A stretch of 7,782 bases of DNA from Hyphomicrobiales bacterium (GCA_028865375.1 JAGWKJ010000107.1:1-7782); one strand, 5' to 3'. Positions 1-7,071 are shown, counted from the stretch's first letter. Made by a program: numbers and translations. Notes: a model not told the origin generated them from the sequence alone.

Positions 1-147
1 CGGCATGAAGCCGATTGGCCCCAGCTCAATGCCGCGATAGCCGGCGTCGCGGCATTCGTCCAGCACGCGCGTCCACGCGGGGTTGCGCGGGTCGTCGGGA
101 AATTCGACGCCCCAGGAACAGGGGGCGTTGCCGATGGCGATGGTCAA
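1..147 (-). CDS. IolE/MocC-like sugar phosphate isomerase/epimerase (TIM barrel), 5' part only
   Basis: The first 49 residues of a leftward gene are present; the rest lies beyond the left edge. I start it at a TTG codon (145-147) because an AAAGGA ribosome-binding site sits 7 nt upstream (155-160) and because the protein then opens with a first beta strand reading M-T-I-A-I-G-N-A-P-C-S-W-G. The 'GNAPCSWG' opening, followed by a helix and 'GYRGIELG', is typical of xylose-isomerase-like TIM-barrel proteins (COG1082), the family that includes inosose dehydratase IolE, inosose isomerase IolI and rhizopine protein MocC. It lies 28 bp downstream of the dehydrogenase and is surely co-transcribed with it. 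By context it would act on the inosose that enzyme makes. The fragment is too short to choose between dehydratase, isomerase and MocC-like roles, so I give no gene symbol. The metal-ligand residues of the barrel are not in the window. Confidence 0.8.
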   Translation of the reverse strand, partial: MTIAIGNAPCSWGVEFPDDPRNPAWTRVLDECRDAGYRGIELGPIGFMP

Positions 148-154
148 GGCGCGG

Positions 155-160
155 TCCTTT
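155..160 (-). promoter_or_regulatory. Ribosome-binding site supporting a TTG start
   Basis: On the minus strand AAAGGA stands 7 nt before the TTG at 147-145. No ATG or GTG occurs in frame nearby that would keep the first beta strand and GNAPCSWG motif intact, so this site decides the start of the IolE/MocC-like gene. Confidence 0.6.
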
Positions 161-175
161 CTCTTTCGTGCCGCA

Positions 176-1291
176 TCAAACTTCGTCGAGCCGAACCCAA
201 CGACGTTCGGCGCTCGATCGCCAAGCCGCCGCGATCGCTTGGTTGACGAGGAGGGCGTCGCGGAAGGTGGGCCAAACCGGCTTCGCCGTCGCGATCGCCT
301 CGAGGAAGTCGCGCGCCTCGATGATGATTTGGTCCTGGTACCCAGTTCCATGGCCCGGACCGAGGCAAAAGGCCTTAAAGTCCGGATGGTCTGGGCCGAT
401 GAGGATCTTGATGAAGCCGCGTCGCGCGGGGTCGCCTTCGCTCTTATAGAGCCGCAGCGCGTTCTGATCCTCGCCGTCGAAGCGGATGGCGCCCTTCGTG
501 CCGAATATTTCGTACGCGTAGCCCATCTTGCGACCGGTGGCGATGCGGCTCGAATATATCGAGCCCAGTACGCCGTTCGCGAAGCGGCAGACGATCTGCG
601 CATGATCGTCGTTGGTCACTTCTTCCGGCCCGACCGAGCCGGCCCGCGTTTTGTGAACCGTCTCGATTTCCGCGATCAGGGACTCGATCGGCCCCATCAA
701 CGCCAACGCGGCGTTTATCGGATGCGGCGCGAGATCGCCCATGTTGCCGTTGGGGCGCCCACGCGTGCGCCAGTTCGCCGGCGCGGCTGGGTCCGCGAGG
801 AAATCTTCGGTGTGCTCGCCGCGGAAGGCGGTGATTTGCCCGATCTCTCCCGAAGCGACCATCTGGCGCGCGAGTTGGGTCGCGGGGGTGCGCACATAGT
901 TGAAGCCGACCATGTTGACGCATCCGCTTTTCTCGGCCGCCTCCGTCATCTCCAGACATTCATCGAGTCCGACGCCGAGCGGCTTCTCGCAGAAAACCGG
1001 TTTGCCCAACGCGAAGGCGGCGAGCGCGATGTCGCGGTGCGTGTCTTGCGTGCTCGCGATCACCACCGCCTCGACCTCCGGCGCCTCGACCAGCGTCCGC
1101 CAGTTCGCGGTCGAGCGGCGGAAGCCGAAGGCGCGCGCCTTTTCGGCGGCGCCGGCTTCGCTCGTCGTGCAGATCATCTCCAGCGAGGGACGCAGCGCCG
1201 TGTCGAAGACGGCGCCGACGGCGCTCATGGCGACGGAATGGGCTTTGCCCATATATCCCGCGCCGACGACGCCAATGCCGATTTTAGCCAT
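176..1291 (-). CDS. Gfo/Idh/MocA-family dehydrogenase, probable inositol (polyol) dehydrogenase
   Basis: This 371-residue cytoplasmic NAD(P)-dependent oxidoreductase has an N-terminal Rossmann fold with the dinucleotide motif G10-A-G12-Y-M-G15. The E102-K103-P104 motif supplies the catalytic lysine. The C-terminal half carries D186 and H190 in 'GDLAPHP', matching the Lys/Asp/His catalytic set known for inositol dehydrogenases. The ATG at 1291-1289 is chosen because it begins the Rossmann strand directly and has AAAAGG 7 nt upstream (1299-1304); the frame is open further upstream but that part has no family resemblance. Length, the MGKAHS segment, the 'FNYVRTPA' segment and the late 'GHGTGYQDQ' segment resemble, from memory, the levoglucosan-dehydrogenase-like subgroup (about 370-390 aa) more than short IolG/IdhA proteins (about 330-340 aa). 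In context it most likely oxidises myo- or scyllo-inositol, or a derivative, to a ketone. The exact substrate cannot be read from sequence. Confidence 0.92.
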   Translation of the reverse strand: MAKIGIGVVGAGYMGKAHSVAMSAVGAVFDTALRPSLEMICTTSEAGAAEKARAFGFRRSTANWRTLVEAPEVEAVVIASTQDTHRDIALAAFALGKPVFCEKPLGVGLDECLEMTEAAEKSGCVNMVGFNYVRTPATQLARQMVASGEIGQITAFRGEHTEDFLADPAAPANWRTRGRPNGNMGDLAPHPINAALALMGPIESLIAEIETVHKTRAGSVGPEEVTNDDHAQIVCRFANGVLGSIYSSRIATGRKMGYAYEIFGTKGAIRFDGEDQNALRLYKSEGDPARRGFIKILIGPDHPDFKAFCLGPGHGTGYQDQIIIEARDFLEAIATAKPVWPTFRDALLVNQAIAAAWRSSAERRWVRLDEV

Positions 1292-1302
1292 TCGACGACC
1301 TT

Positions 1303-1318
1303 TTGCAAGCGGTTGCAA
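1303..1318. promoter_or_regulatory. LacI-family operator in the divergent promoter
   Basis: TTGCAAGCGGTTGCAA is a 16-bp inverted repeat: the half-sites TTGCAAGC and TTGCAACC match at 7 of 8 positions. The core fits the AAnCGnTT pattern with central CG that is typical of LacI-family operators. It is the only such symmetrical site of this length I found between genes. It lies 51 nt before the iolD start codon, where a -35 box would be, and 11 nt before the start codon of the divergent dehydrogenase, touching that gene's ribosome-binding site. A protein bound here could control both arms. The LacI-type regulator at 5845-6906 is the natural candidate ligand; that pairing is inference. Confidence 0.75.
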
Positions 1319-1339
1319 TTGTATGGAACCGCATATATC
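1313..1339 (+). promoter_or_regulatory. Possible iolD promoter overlapping the operator
   Basis: The right operator half-site TTGCAA (1313-1318) resembles a -35 box, and an AT-rich stretch containing TATATC (1334-1339) could be the -10, with a 15-nt spacer that is slightly short. This would place the start of transcription about 20-25 nt before the iolD ATG. On the opposite strand TACAAT (1323-1318) is a plausible -10 for the dehydrogenase, but no good -35 lies at 17 nt from it. Both assignments are weak and rest on position relative to the operator. Confidence 0.3.
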
Positions 1340-1369
1340 GTCCTGCGTCAAGACAGGGGATTCGAGATT

Positions 1370-3256
1370 ATGAAGGAAGGAAGCGGGACCATCCGCCTGA
1401 CGATGACGCAGGCCCTGGTGAAGCACCTCGCCGCGCAATTCATCGAGATCGGCGGCGAGCGCGTGCGCCTATGCGCAGGCGGCTTCGCCATTTTTGGCCA
1501 CGGCAACGTGATCTGCCTTGGCGAGGCGCTCCATGCGCATCGAGAGGCCCTGCCGGTTTGGCGCGGACAGAACGAGCAGTCGATGGCGATGGCCGCGGTC
1601 GCCTACGCCAAACAGAAGCTTCGAAAGCGGTTCATGTTCGCGACCGCGTCCGCCGGCCCGGGAACGACCAACATGCTGACTTCGGCGGCGATCGCGCACA
1701 CAAATCGATTGCCGGTGCTTCTGCTGTGTGGAGACGCCTATGTGACCCGTTTGCCGGACCCGGTGCTGCAGCAAGTCGAACACTTCGGCGACCCGACCTA
1801 CGGCGTCAACGACGCCTTCAAGGCGGTCACGCGGTTCTGGGACCGGATCGCGCATCCCGCCCAAATTCTCCATTCGCTCCCAAACGCGATCGCCACGATG
1901 ATCGACCCCGCCGATTGCGGCCCGGCCTTCCTGGGCTTGCCGCAGGACGTGCAGGGCTGGGCCTACGACTATCCGCTCGAGTTCTTCGAGGAGCGCGTCC
2001 ACCGGGTCCGCCGCCCGTCGCCCGATCCGCGCGACATCGCCGACGCCGCGCGGATGCTCGCGGGCGCCGAGCGGCCTGTGATCGTCGCCGGCGGCGGCGT
2101 GCAATATTCCGAGGCGACGGCGGAGCTGGCGGCCTTCGCCGAGGCCCACGGAATTCCCGTCGTCGAGACCATAGCCGGGCGCGCCAATCTCGCGCATGGC
2201 GAGCGGCTCAATGTCGGCCCCGTCGGCGTCACGGGCTCGAACTCGGCCAACGCCATCGCGGAGCGGGCCGACGTGATCCTCGCCATAGGCACGCGGCTTC
2301 AGGATTTCACGACGGGGTCTTGGAGCGCCTTCGCCCGAGAGGCCCGCATCGTCGCGATCAATGTGGCGCGGTTCGATGCGACCAAGCACTTGTCCCTGCC
2401 CGTCGTCGCCGACGCCAAACTTGCGCTCCTCGCGCTGACCCAGGCGCTGTCCGACTATCGCGCGCCGCGGCAATGGATCGATTACGCCGAAGCGCAAAAG
2501 CGCTCCTGGGACGCGTACGTCGATGACAACGTCAGCGGCGTCGCCGCCGACGGCGCCAACCGACCGATGTCCTACGCGCAGGTGATCGGCGCCGTGAACG
2601 CGCTATGTGACGATCGCGACCGCATCGTCGCCGCCGCCGGCGGCCTGCCGGCGGAAGTCGCCGCCAACTGGCGAACCAAGTCGCCCGGCACGGTCGACAT
2701 CGAGTTCGGCTTCTCGTGCATGGGTTACGAGATCGCGGGCGGCTGGGGCGCCCGCATCGCGCAGGCCGAGAGCGAGCCGGAGCGCGACACGATCGTTCTC
2801 GTCGGCGACGGTTCTTATCTCATGCTCAATTCCGATATTTACTCGTCGGTGCTGACGGACAAGAAGCTCATAGTCATTCTCTGTGACAACGGAGGTTTTG
2901 CGGTCATACACAAGTTGCAGGTCGGGACGGGAAACGCGCCTTACAACAATCTCATCAAGGACTGCCGCGACGTAGCGGAACCCTTCGCGGTCGACTTCGT
3001 CGCACACGCCCGCGCGTTGGGCGCCGAGGCCGAGACGGCGGCTTCGCCCGTCGACTTGCGAGAGGCCTTCCTCCGCGCAAAGGCGGCCAAACATACTTAC
3101 CTGATCAGCGTGAAGGTCGACCCCTACGAGGGCTGGACGACGGAAGGCCACGCGTGGTGGGAGATAGGGGGACCGGAAGTCTCGGAACGGGCGGAAGTCA
3201 CCGCCGCGAAGCGCTCGAGCGAGCGCGGTCGCGCCGCCCAGCGGGCGGGCGTCTGA
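1370..3256 (+). CDS. iolD: IolD, 3D-(3,5/4)-trihydroxycyclohexane-1,2-dione acylhydrolase (ThDP-dependent)
   Basis: IolD hydrolyses the ring of the trione derived from inosose dehydration to give 5-deoxy-D-glucuronate. The 628-residue length is usual for the family. The order is the ThDP enzyme order: an N-terminal pyrimidine-binding domain (about 8-200) with the catalytic glutamate E69 in 'RGQNEQ' and the 'SAGPGTTNM' loop (94-102); a central Rossmann-like domain (about 220-360); and a C-terminal pyrophosphate-binding domain with G479-D-G481, N487 and D506-N507 (Mg-ThDP ligands D480 and N507). The ending 'DPYEGWTTEGHAWWE' is characteristic of IolD. I start at ATG 1370, with AGGGGA 9 nt upstream, because it places the conserved 'TIRLTMTQAL' segment at residues 7-16. 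The same frame is open leftward to base 83, but that stretch is antisense to the dehydrogenase. A charged tail of about 25 residues follows the conserved end. The stop shares its last A with the iolC start. Confidence 0.97.
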   Translation: MKEGSGTIRLTMTQALVKHLAAQFIEIGGERVRLCAGGFAIFGHGNVICLGEALHAHREALPVWRGQNEQSMAMAAVAYAKQKLRKRFMFATASAGPGTTNMLTSAAIAHTNRLPVLLLCGDAYVTRLPDPVLQQVEHFGDPTYGVNDAFKAVTRFWDRIAHPAQILHSLPNAIATMIDPADCGPAFLGLPQDVQGWAYDYPLEFFEERVHRVRRPSPDPRDIADAARMLAGAERPVIVAGGGVQYSEATAELAAFAEAHGIPVVETIAGRANLAHGERLNVGPVGVTGSNSANAIAERADVILAIGTRLQDFTTGSWSAFAREARIVAINVARFDATKHLSLPVVADAKLALLALTQALSDYRAPRQWIDYAEAQKRSWDAYVDDNVSGVAADGANRPMSYAQVIGAVNALCDDRDRIVAAAGGLPAEVAANWRTKSPGTVDIEFGFSCMGYEIAGGWGARIAQAESEPERDTIVLVGDGSYLMLNSDIYSSVLTDKKLIVILCDNGGFAVIHKLQVGTGNAPYNNLIKDCRDVAEPFAVDFVAHARALGAEAETAASPVDLREAFLRAKAAKHTYLISVKVDPYEGWTTEGHAWWEIGGPEVSERAEVTAAKRSSERGRAAQRAGV

Positions 3257-4212
3257 TGGATCATTCGCGTCTCGCCCGCAATCGCTGGCTGGCGTTGGGG
3301 CGCGCCGGTCTCGATCTATACGCCGACCCGCCGGGAACGCGCGTGGAGGACACGGCCGCCTTCTTTCCCGCGCTCGGGGGCTCGGCGGCCAACATCGCCG
3401 TCGGCATCGCGAAGCTCGGCGGCTCGGCGGCGATGCTGACGACGTTGTCCAGCGACGCGGTCGGCGGCTTCGTTCTCAAAGAGCTTCGGCGTTATGGCGT
3501 CGCGACGGACCACGTGAGCGTGGTCGGCGGCGCCGCGCGCACCTCGCTGGCCGTCGCGGCGACCCGCAACGACGACACGCAGTCGGTCATCTACCGCAAC
3601 GGCGCCGCGGACTTTCAACTTTCGCACGCCGAAGTCGAAGCGGTTCCCTTCGACCGATTTGGCGCGCTCGTCGTGACGGGCACGAGCCTCGCCGCCGAAC
3701 CGTCTCGCGAGGCGGCCTTTTTCGCGGCGGATCGCGCTAGCGCCGCCGGCGCCGCCGTAATCTTCGATATCGACTATCGAGCCTACTCTTGGGAGAATGG
3801 CTCGGTCGCGGCGGAAGTCTGCCGGCGGTTCGCGGCGCTAAGCGATGTCATCGTCGGCAACGACGAGGAATTCGCGGTCGTCGCGGATGGCGGCGACGGT
3901 CCCGCGTTGGCGCGCGCGATGGCCGCCCACGCCGAGGCCGTCGTCTACAAGATGGGCGCTCGTGGCTCGCGCGCCTTTGTCGGCGACAAGGTCATCGACA
4001 CGGGCGTCTTTCCGGTGACGCCGTTGAAGCCGACCGGGGCCGGCGACGCTTTCCTGGCGGGACTTCTGACGAGCCTGGCCCTCGGTTTCGACTGGAGCGC
4101 CAGCATTCGCCGCGGCGCCGCGGTCGCGGCGATCGTCGTCACCAAGGTCGGCTGCGCGCCGGCGACGCCGGACGCCGAGGAGCTCCGCTCATACCTCGCC
4201 CGCCATTCCTAG
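3256..4212 (+). CDS. iolC: IolC, 5-dehydro-2-deoxygluconokinase (PfkB/ribokinase family)
   Basis: IolC phosphorylates 2-deoxy-5-keto-D-gluconate with ATP to give the 6-phosphate that the downstream aldolase cleaves. The 318-residue protein shows the PfkB N-terminal signature 'GGSAANIAVGIAKLG' (41-55), the 'DYRAYSW' segment (173-179) that recalls the IolC-typical DYR.YSW motif, and the C-terminal PfkB signature 'PTGAGDAFLAGLL' (259-271) with catalytic base D264 and the GAG anion hole. I start at ATG 3256, whose A is the last base of the iolD stop codon (TGATG). The frame is open further upstream, but that portion lies inside iolD and lacks kinase resemblance. The overlap suggests translational coupling. 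Unlike many rhizobial IolC proteins it has no C-terminal DUF2090 extension. It ends with TAG, 28 bp before iolB. Confidence 0.95.
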   Translation: MDHSRLARNRWLALGRAGLDLYADPPGTRVEDTAAFFPALGGSAANIAVGIAKLGGSAAMLTTLSSDAVGGFVLKELRRYGVATDHVSVVGGAARTSLAVAATRNDDTQSVIYRNGAADFQLSHAEVEAVPFDRFGALVVTGTSLAAEPSREAAFFAADRASAAGAAVIFDIDYRAYSWENGSVAAEVCRRFAALSDVIVGNDEEFAVVADGGDGPALARAMAAHAEAVVYKMGARGSRAFVGDKVIDTGVFPVTPLKPTGAGDAFLAGLLTSLALGFDWSASIRRGAAVAAIVVTKVGCAPATPDAEELRSYLARHS

Positions 4213-4225
4213 GCGTCCGAATCTT

Positions 4226-4231
4226 AGGAGG
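4226..4231 (+). promoter_or_regulatory. Strong Shine-Dalgarno of iolB
   Basis: AGGAGG lies 9 nt before the iolB ATG in the 28-bp iolC-iolB gap. It is the best ribosome-binding site in the operon and sits at the only junction of the four genes that does not overlap, so iolB is probably translated independently of its upstream neighbour. Confidence 0.8.
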
Positions 4232-4240
4232 TCGCCACGC

Positions 4241-5083
4241 ATGCATATCCCCCCATTCGACAACGCCAACCGCCCGATCGTCGACGTGGACGATCCGACC
4301 GTGCCGCTCACGTTTTTCAACATCGTGAAGCTGAGGCGCGGCGAGGCCTTCGACTGTCGGGTTCCGGCCTACGAGACGGCGATCGTCCCGGCGACCGGCA
4401 GCACCGACGTCGAGATCGAAGGCGTGCGCTTCGGGGGGGTCGGCCAGCGCCGGCTCGACGTCTGGGATGGCGAGCCCGAGGGCGTCTACGTCCCCTCCGG
4501 AGCGTCGGCGCGCATGGTCTGCGTCTCCGACAGCGCCGAGGTCTTCGTCGCCGGCGCTCGATATGACAAGGTCCTTTCGCCCTTCGTCGTTCGCGCCGCC
4601 GACATCGATGCGATCCAATATGGTTCCGACGAGACAAAGACGCACCGCAAGATCAAGCATATCCTCGGCGCCAAACAGCGCGATCAAGTGGGGCGGCTCC
4701 TCGTCTCCGAACTCTTCACGGTCGGCCAGGGCGGATGGTCTGGCTTTCCCCCTCACAAGCATGACGAAGACCGCCCGCCGGTCGAGACGCGACACGACGA
4801 AACATACAATTTCCGTTTCCGTCCGAAAAACGGCTTCGGCCTGCAACTCCTGCAGAGAGAGGATGGCAAAGTCGGCGAGGCCTATCACCTCGTCGATGGC
4901 TCGACGGTCCTCCTCGACAAGGGTTTCCACCCCTGCGTCGCGGCGCCGGGCTACGAGATGTATTATTTCACCATCCTGGGCGGCCTCAGCCAACGCCCGC
5001 TCATCCAATATTTTCAGCCGAGCCACGCGCATCAGATCGAGACGATCCCGGGCATCAAGGACATGATCGCGAAGTTTAAGTGA
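4241..5083 (+). CDS. iolB: IolB, 5-deoxy-glucuronate isomerase
   Basis: IolB converts 5-deoxy-D-glucuronate, the product of IolD, to 2-deoxy-5-keto-D-gluconate, the substrate of IolC. The protein has 280 residues, close to the usual 265-300, and is a double-cupin of the KduI/IolB family. The diagnostic second-cupin block is present: 'WSGFPPHKHDED' (166-177) with H172 and H174, then 'RHDETYNFRF' (184-193) with E187, and 'GFHP' (228-231) with H230; these four residues are the expected metal ligands. The start is fixed by AGGAGG 9 nt upstream. The TGA stop (5081-5083) overlaps the GTG start of the aldolase by 4 nt. There is no signal peptide or membrane segment, in keeping with a cytoplasmic enzyme. 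Confidence 0.97.
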   Translation: MHIPPFDNANRPIVDVDDPTVPLTFFNIVKLRRGEAFDCRVPAYETAIVPATGSTDVEIEGVRFGGVGQRRLDVWDGEPEGVYVPSGASARMVCVSDSAEVFVAGARYDKVLSPFVVRAADIDAIQYGSDETKTHRKIKHILGAKQRDQVGRLLVSELFTVGQGGWSGFPPHKHDEDRPPVETRHDETYNFRFRPKNGFGLQLLQREDGKVGEAYHLVDGSTVLLDKGFHPCVAAPGYEMYYFTILGGLSQRPLIQYFQPSHAHQIETIPGIKDMIAKFK

Positions 5084-5910
5084 CCGCCGCGACGCTCTCC
5101 GACGTGTTGGGTCGGGCCGCCGCCGAGAAGCGCGCGGTCGCCGGCCTCGTCGTGCTCGGCTGGGAGGACGCGCGGGCCTATGTCGAAGCCGCGGAGGAGA
5201 CGGGCGCGCCCGTCATCTTGCAAGCCGGTCCGGGCTGCCGACGCCACACGCCCACGCCGATCCTGGGCAAGATGTTCCGCATGCTCGCCGATCGCGCGGG
5301 CGTCCCCGTGGTCTGCCACGTCGATCATGCCACGACGCTCGAGGAGTGCCGCGAAGGGATCGCGCACGGCTTCACCTCGGTGATGATAGACGGCTCGAAA
5401 CTGCCGCTGGACGAAAACATCGCGCTGACGGCGCGCGTCGTCGACGAGGCGCACCGCGCCGGCGCGTCGGTCGAGGGCGAGGTCGGCGTCGTCGGCTATT
5501 TCGGCGGCGAGCCCTCGCACGCGACCGCGCCCGACGACGCGGCGCGCCTCGAGCGCGAGAGCGGCCTCGACGCCCTCGCCGTCTCGGTCGGCAATGTCCA
5601 CCTCTTCCAAGAGAAGGCGTCGGCGATCGATTTTGGCGCGCTCGCCGCCATCGCGGGGAGGACGCGCGTTCCTCTCGTGCTGCACGGGGGCAGCGGCATT
5701 CCGGTGGCGACCCGCCAACTTCTGGCGCGCGCGCATCGCGTCGCCAAGCTCAACATCGGCACGGAACTGCGCCTCGCTTTTGGCGCGGCCTTGCGCGCCC
5801 ATCTTCTTGCGCGGCCGGCGAGCTTCGACCGCATCGAAATTCTCTCAGCGACGGCTCCCGCGCTCAAGGCGGCCGCGAAGGACGTCATCGGCGCGCTTTG
5901 GCGCCCCTGA
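5080..5910 (+). CDS. Class II aldolase, probable 6-phospho-5-dehydro-2-deoxy-D-gluconate aldolase (IolJ-like)
   Basis: This 276-residue zinc-dependent aldolase belongs to the FbaA/GatY/KbaY/IolJ family. Its probable reaction is cleavage of the IolC product into dihydroxyacetone phosphate and malonate semialdehyde. Visible motifs are H80-V-D82-H83 (D82 catalytic, H83 zinc ligand), 'GFTSVMIDGS' (97-106), 'VEGEVGVVG' (131-139), 'VGNVHLF' with H174, 'VLHGGSGIP' with H202, and the phosphate-binding 'KLNIGTE' (223-229). D82 and H83 have the same numbering as in GatY/KbaY as I recall it. It starts at GTG 5080, overlapping the iolB stop as GTGA, so translation is probably coupled. The loop after 'GEVG' is shorter than in Bacillus IolJ, and the zinc-ligand H174 is followed by Leu where most relatives have Gly. 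Position in the operon is the main reason to assign the IolJ reaction; tagatose- or fructose-bisphosphate aldolase activity is the alternative. Confidence 0.87.
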   Translation: MTAATLSDVLGRAAAEKRAVAGLVVLGWEDARAYVEAAEETGAPVILQAGPGCRRHTPTPILGKMFRMLADRAGVPVVCHVDHATTLEECREGIAHGFTSVMIDGSKLPLDENIALTARVVDEAHRAGASVEGEVGVVGYFGGEPSHATAPDDAARLERESGLDALAVSVGNVHLFQEKASAIDFGALAAIAGRTRVPLVLHGGSGIPVATRQLLARAHRVAKLNIGTELRLAFGAALRAHLLARPASFDRIEILSATAPALKAAAKDVIGALWRP

Positions 5911-6906
5911 CAAACGGGGCCGCAACGTCGAGCGCTCCACGACGGCGCAGGGAAACACGGTCGAAACCGGCGCGGCTTCCGGCGCCTCGACGAGTTCAAG
6001 GATGCGTTCGACCGAACAGCGGATGATGTCGTCTATCGGCTGGCGGATCGTCGTGAGGCTATAGGGTGCCCAGCGCGCCATCGCCATGTCGTTGAAGCCG
6101 AGAAAGCCGAGATCGCCCGGCACGTCGCGTCCGGCGGCCCGCGCCGCGTCCATCGCCCCCATGCAGATGAGGTCATCGCCGCAAAAGATCGCCTCGATGC
6201 GGGCGTCTTCGAGCAATTGGCCGATCGCCTCACGTCCGGAATCATAGGAATAGGCGAGCGCATGGTCGAGCCGCGGGGCGTTCTCGCCCGCCGCCTTGAG
6301 GCCCTTCACGAAGCCGACGGCGCGGTCCTGGGTCGAAGTCGCCGCCTTTGGTCCGCCAAGAAAGGCGACGCGGCGATAGCCGCGCTCAATGAGGGTCTTC
6401 GCAGCGAGCCGTCCCGCGGCGACGTTGTCGATTCCCACGACATGCACGAGCGGCCTGCGCGCGGTGCGTCCGAACGCGTGCACGACCTTGAGGCCCGCAT
6501 CGCGGAATGCGACCGCGAAACCGGGCGGAAGCGTCGAGGTCGCCACGATCACGCCGTCGACGCTGTACTGGCGCAAGAGCCGCGCGGAATCAGAAGGATC
6601 CGAGACGTCGGTCAAGTTGACGAGCAGCGGCCTGAATCCGCGCGCTTGCAGCGCGCGAGTATAAAGATCGAAAACGTCGAGGAATACGGGATTCTGGAAA
6701 TTGTTGGCGACAAGTCCGATCAGCTTGGTGCGGCTGGTCGCAAGGCTGCGCGCAATGAGGCTAGGCACATAACCCAGCGTCTTGGCCGCCGCCTCGACCC
6801 TGGCCCTGGTCTTGGCCGAAACGCTCGCACCGTCGGTATAAGCGCGGGACACCGCCGAGGTGGACACCCCGGCAAGCTCGGCGACTTCCTTCAACGTCGG
6901 CGTCAT
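5845..6906 (-). CDS. LacI-family transcriptional regulator, candidate iol regulator
   Basis: This 353-residue protein has an N-terminal helix-turn-helix ('TLKEVAELAGVSTSAVSRAY', residues 4-23), a hinge-helix region ('PSLIARSLATSRT', 48-60), and a periplasmic-binding-protein-like effector domain (about 62-330) with the typical 'IGLVANNFQNPVF' (63-75), 'VDGVIVATS' (116-124), 'FCGDDLICMGAMDAA' (241-255) and 'LGFLGFNDMAMARW' (266-279) segments. The ATG at 6906-6904 is chosen because it begins just before the helix-turn-helix; the frame is open for 114 codons further upstream without resemblance. A GGGAAGGGG stretch lies about 11 nt upstream. It probably represses the iol genes through the palindrome at 1303-1318 and releases on binding an inositol intermediate; this is inference from position and operator type. 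About 20 residues at the C-terminus exceed the usual end. Its last 66 bp overlap the convergent aldolase gene. Confidence 0.93.
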   Translation of the reverse strand: MTPTLKEVAELAGVSTSAVSRAYTDGASVSAKTRARVEAAAKTLGYVPSLIARSLATSRTKLIGLVANNFQNPVFLDVFDLYTRALQARGFRPLLVNLTDVSDPSDSARLLRQYSVDGVIVATSTLPPGFAVAFRDAGLKVVHAFGRTARRPLVHVVGIDNVAAGRLAAKTLIERGYRRVAFLGGPKAATSTQDRAVGFVKGLKAAGENAPRLDHALAYSYDSGREAIGQLLEDARIEAIFCGDDLICMGAMDAARAAGRDVPGDLGFLGFNDMAMARWAPYSLTTIRQPIDDIIRCSVERILELVEAPEAAPVSTVFPCAVVERSTLRPRLSGAPKRADDVLRGRLERGSRR

Positions 6907-7071
6907 CGAGGCGACCGCCCCTTCCCGGCCAACGGGGCGCGGCCGCGCTGCGTCGCTCTCGCCGCGACGTCCGCCAGTCGAATGTTTGCCGCCGTCCCCA
7001 TGCTCTCGGCCCACCATGCCGCCCGCGAAGCACCTCGCCCGCCAGGCAATTTTTGGGGGCCGGCCTAGATA
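6907..7071. other. Upstream region of the LacI-type gene; no gene recognised
   Basis: About 165 bp separate the regulator start from the decayed transposase. The stretch is GC-rich, with one G-run next to a short T/A run (about 7050-7062). I see no convincing -35/-10 pair, no LacI-type palindrome that would indicate autoregulation, and no clear terminal inverted repeat of an insertion sequence, although one end of the element should lie near here. Frames open across it in the minus direction do not resemble proteins. Confidence 0.5.

Noticed and set aside
994..1003. Perfect AAACCGGTTT palindrome, a possible second LacI-type operator
   Set aside because: It lies inside the dehydrogenase codons for the conserved G-K-P-V-F segment and is only 10 bp, so coding constraint and chance explain it; an auxiliary operator is not excluded.
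83..1369. Plus-strand open frame of 429 codons continuous with iolD
   Set aside because: It is antisense to the dehydrogenase, has no family-like sequence, and is explained by GC-rich third positions opening the opposite strand. The iolD family N-terminus begins at 1370.
1469..2497. Minus-strand open frame of 342 codons inside iolD
   Set aside because: Arg-, Gly- and Asp-rich mirror of the well-supported iolD gene with no recognisable domain.
4139..5802. Two long minus-strand open frames opposite iolB and the aldolase
   Set aside because: Both are shadows of strongly supported genes and show no motifs, ribosome-binding sites or plausible composition.
5891..5906. GGCGC/GCGCC hairpin at the end of the aldolase as a terminator
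   Set aside because: The stem is only 5 bp, no T-run follows, and it lies within both overlapping genes.
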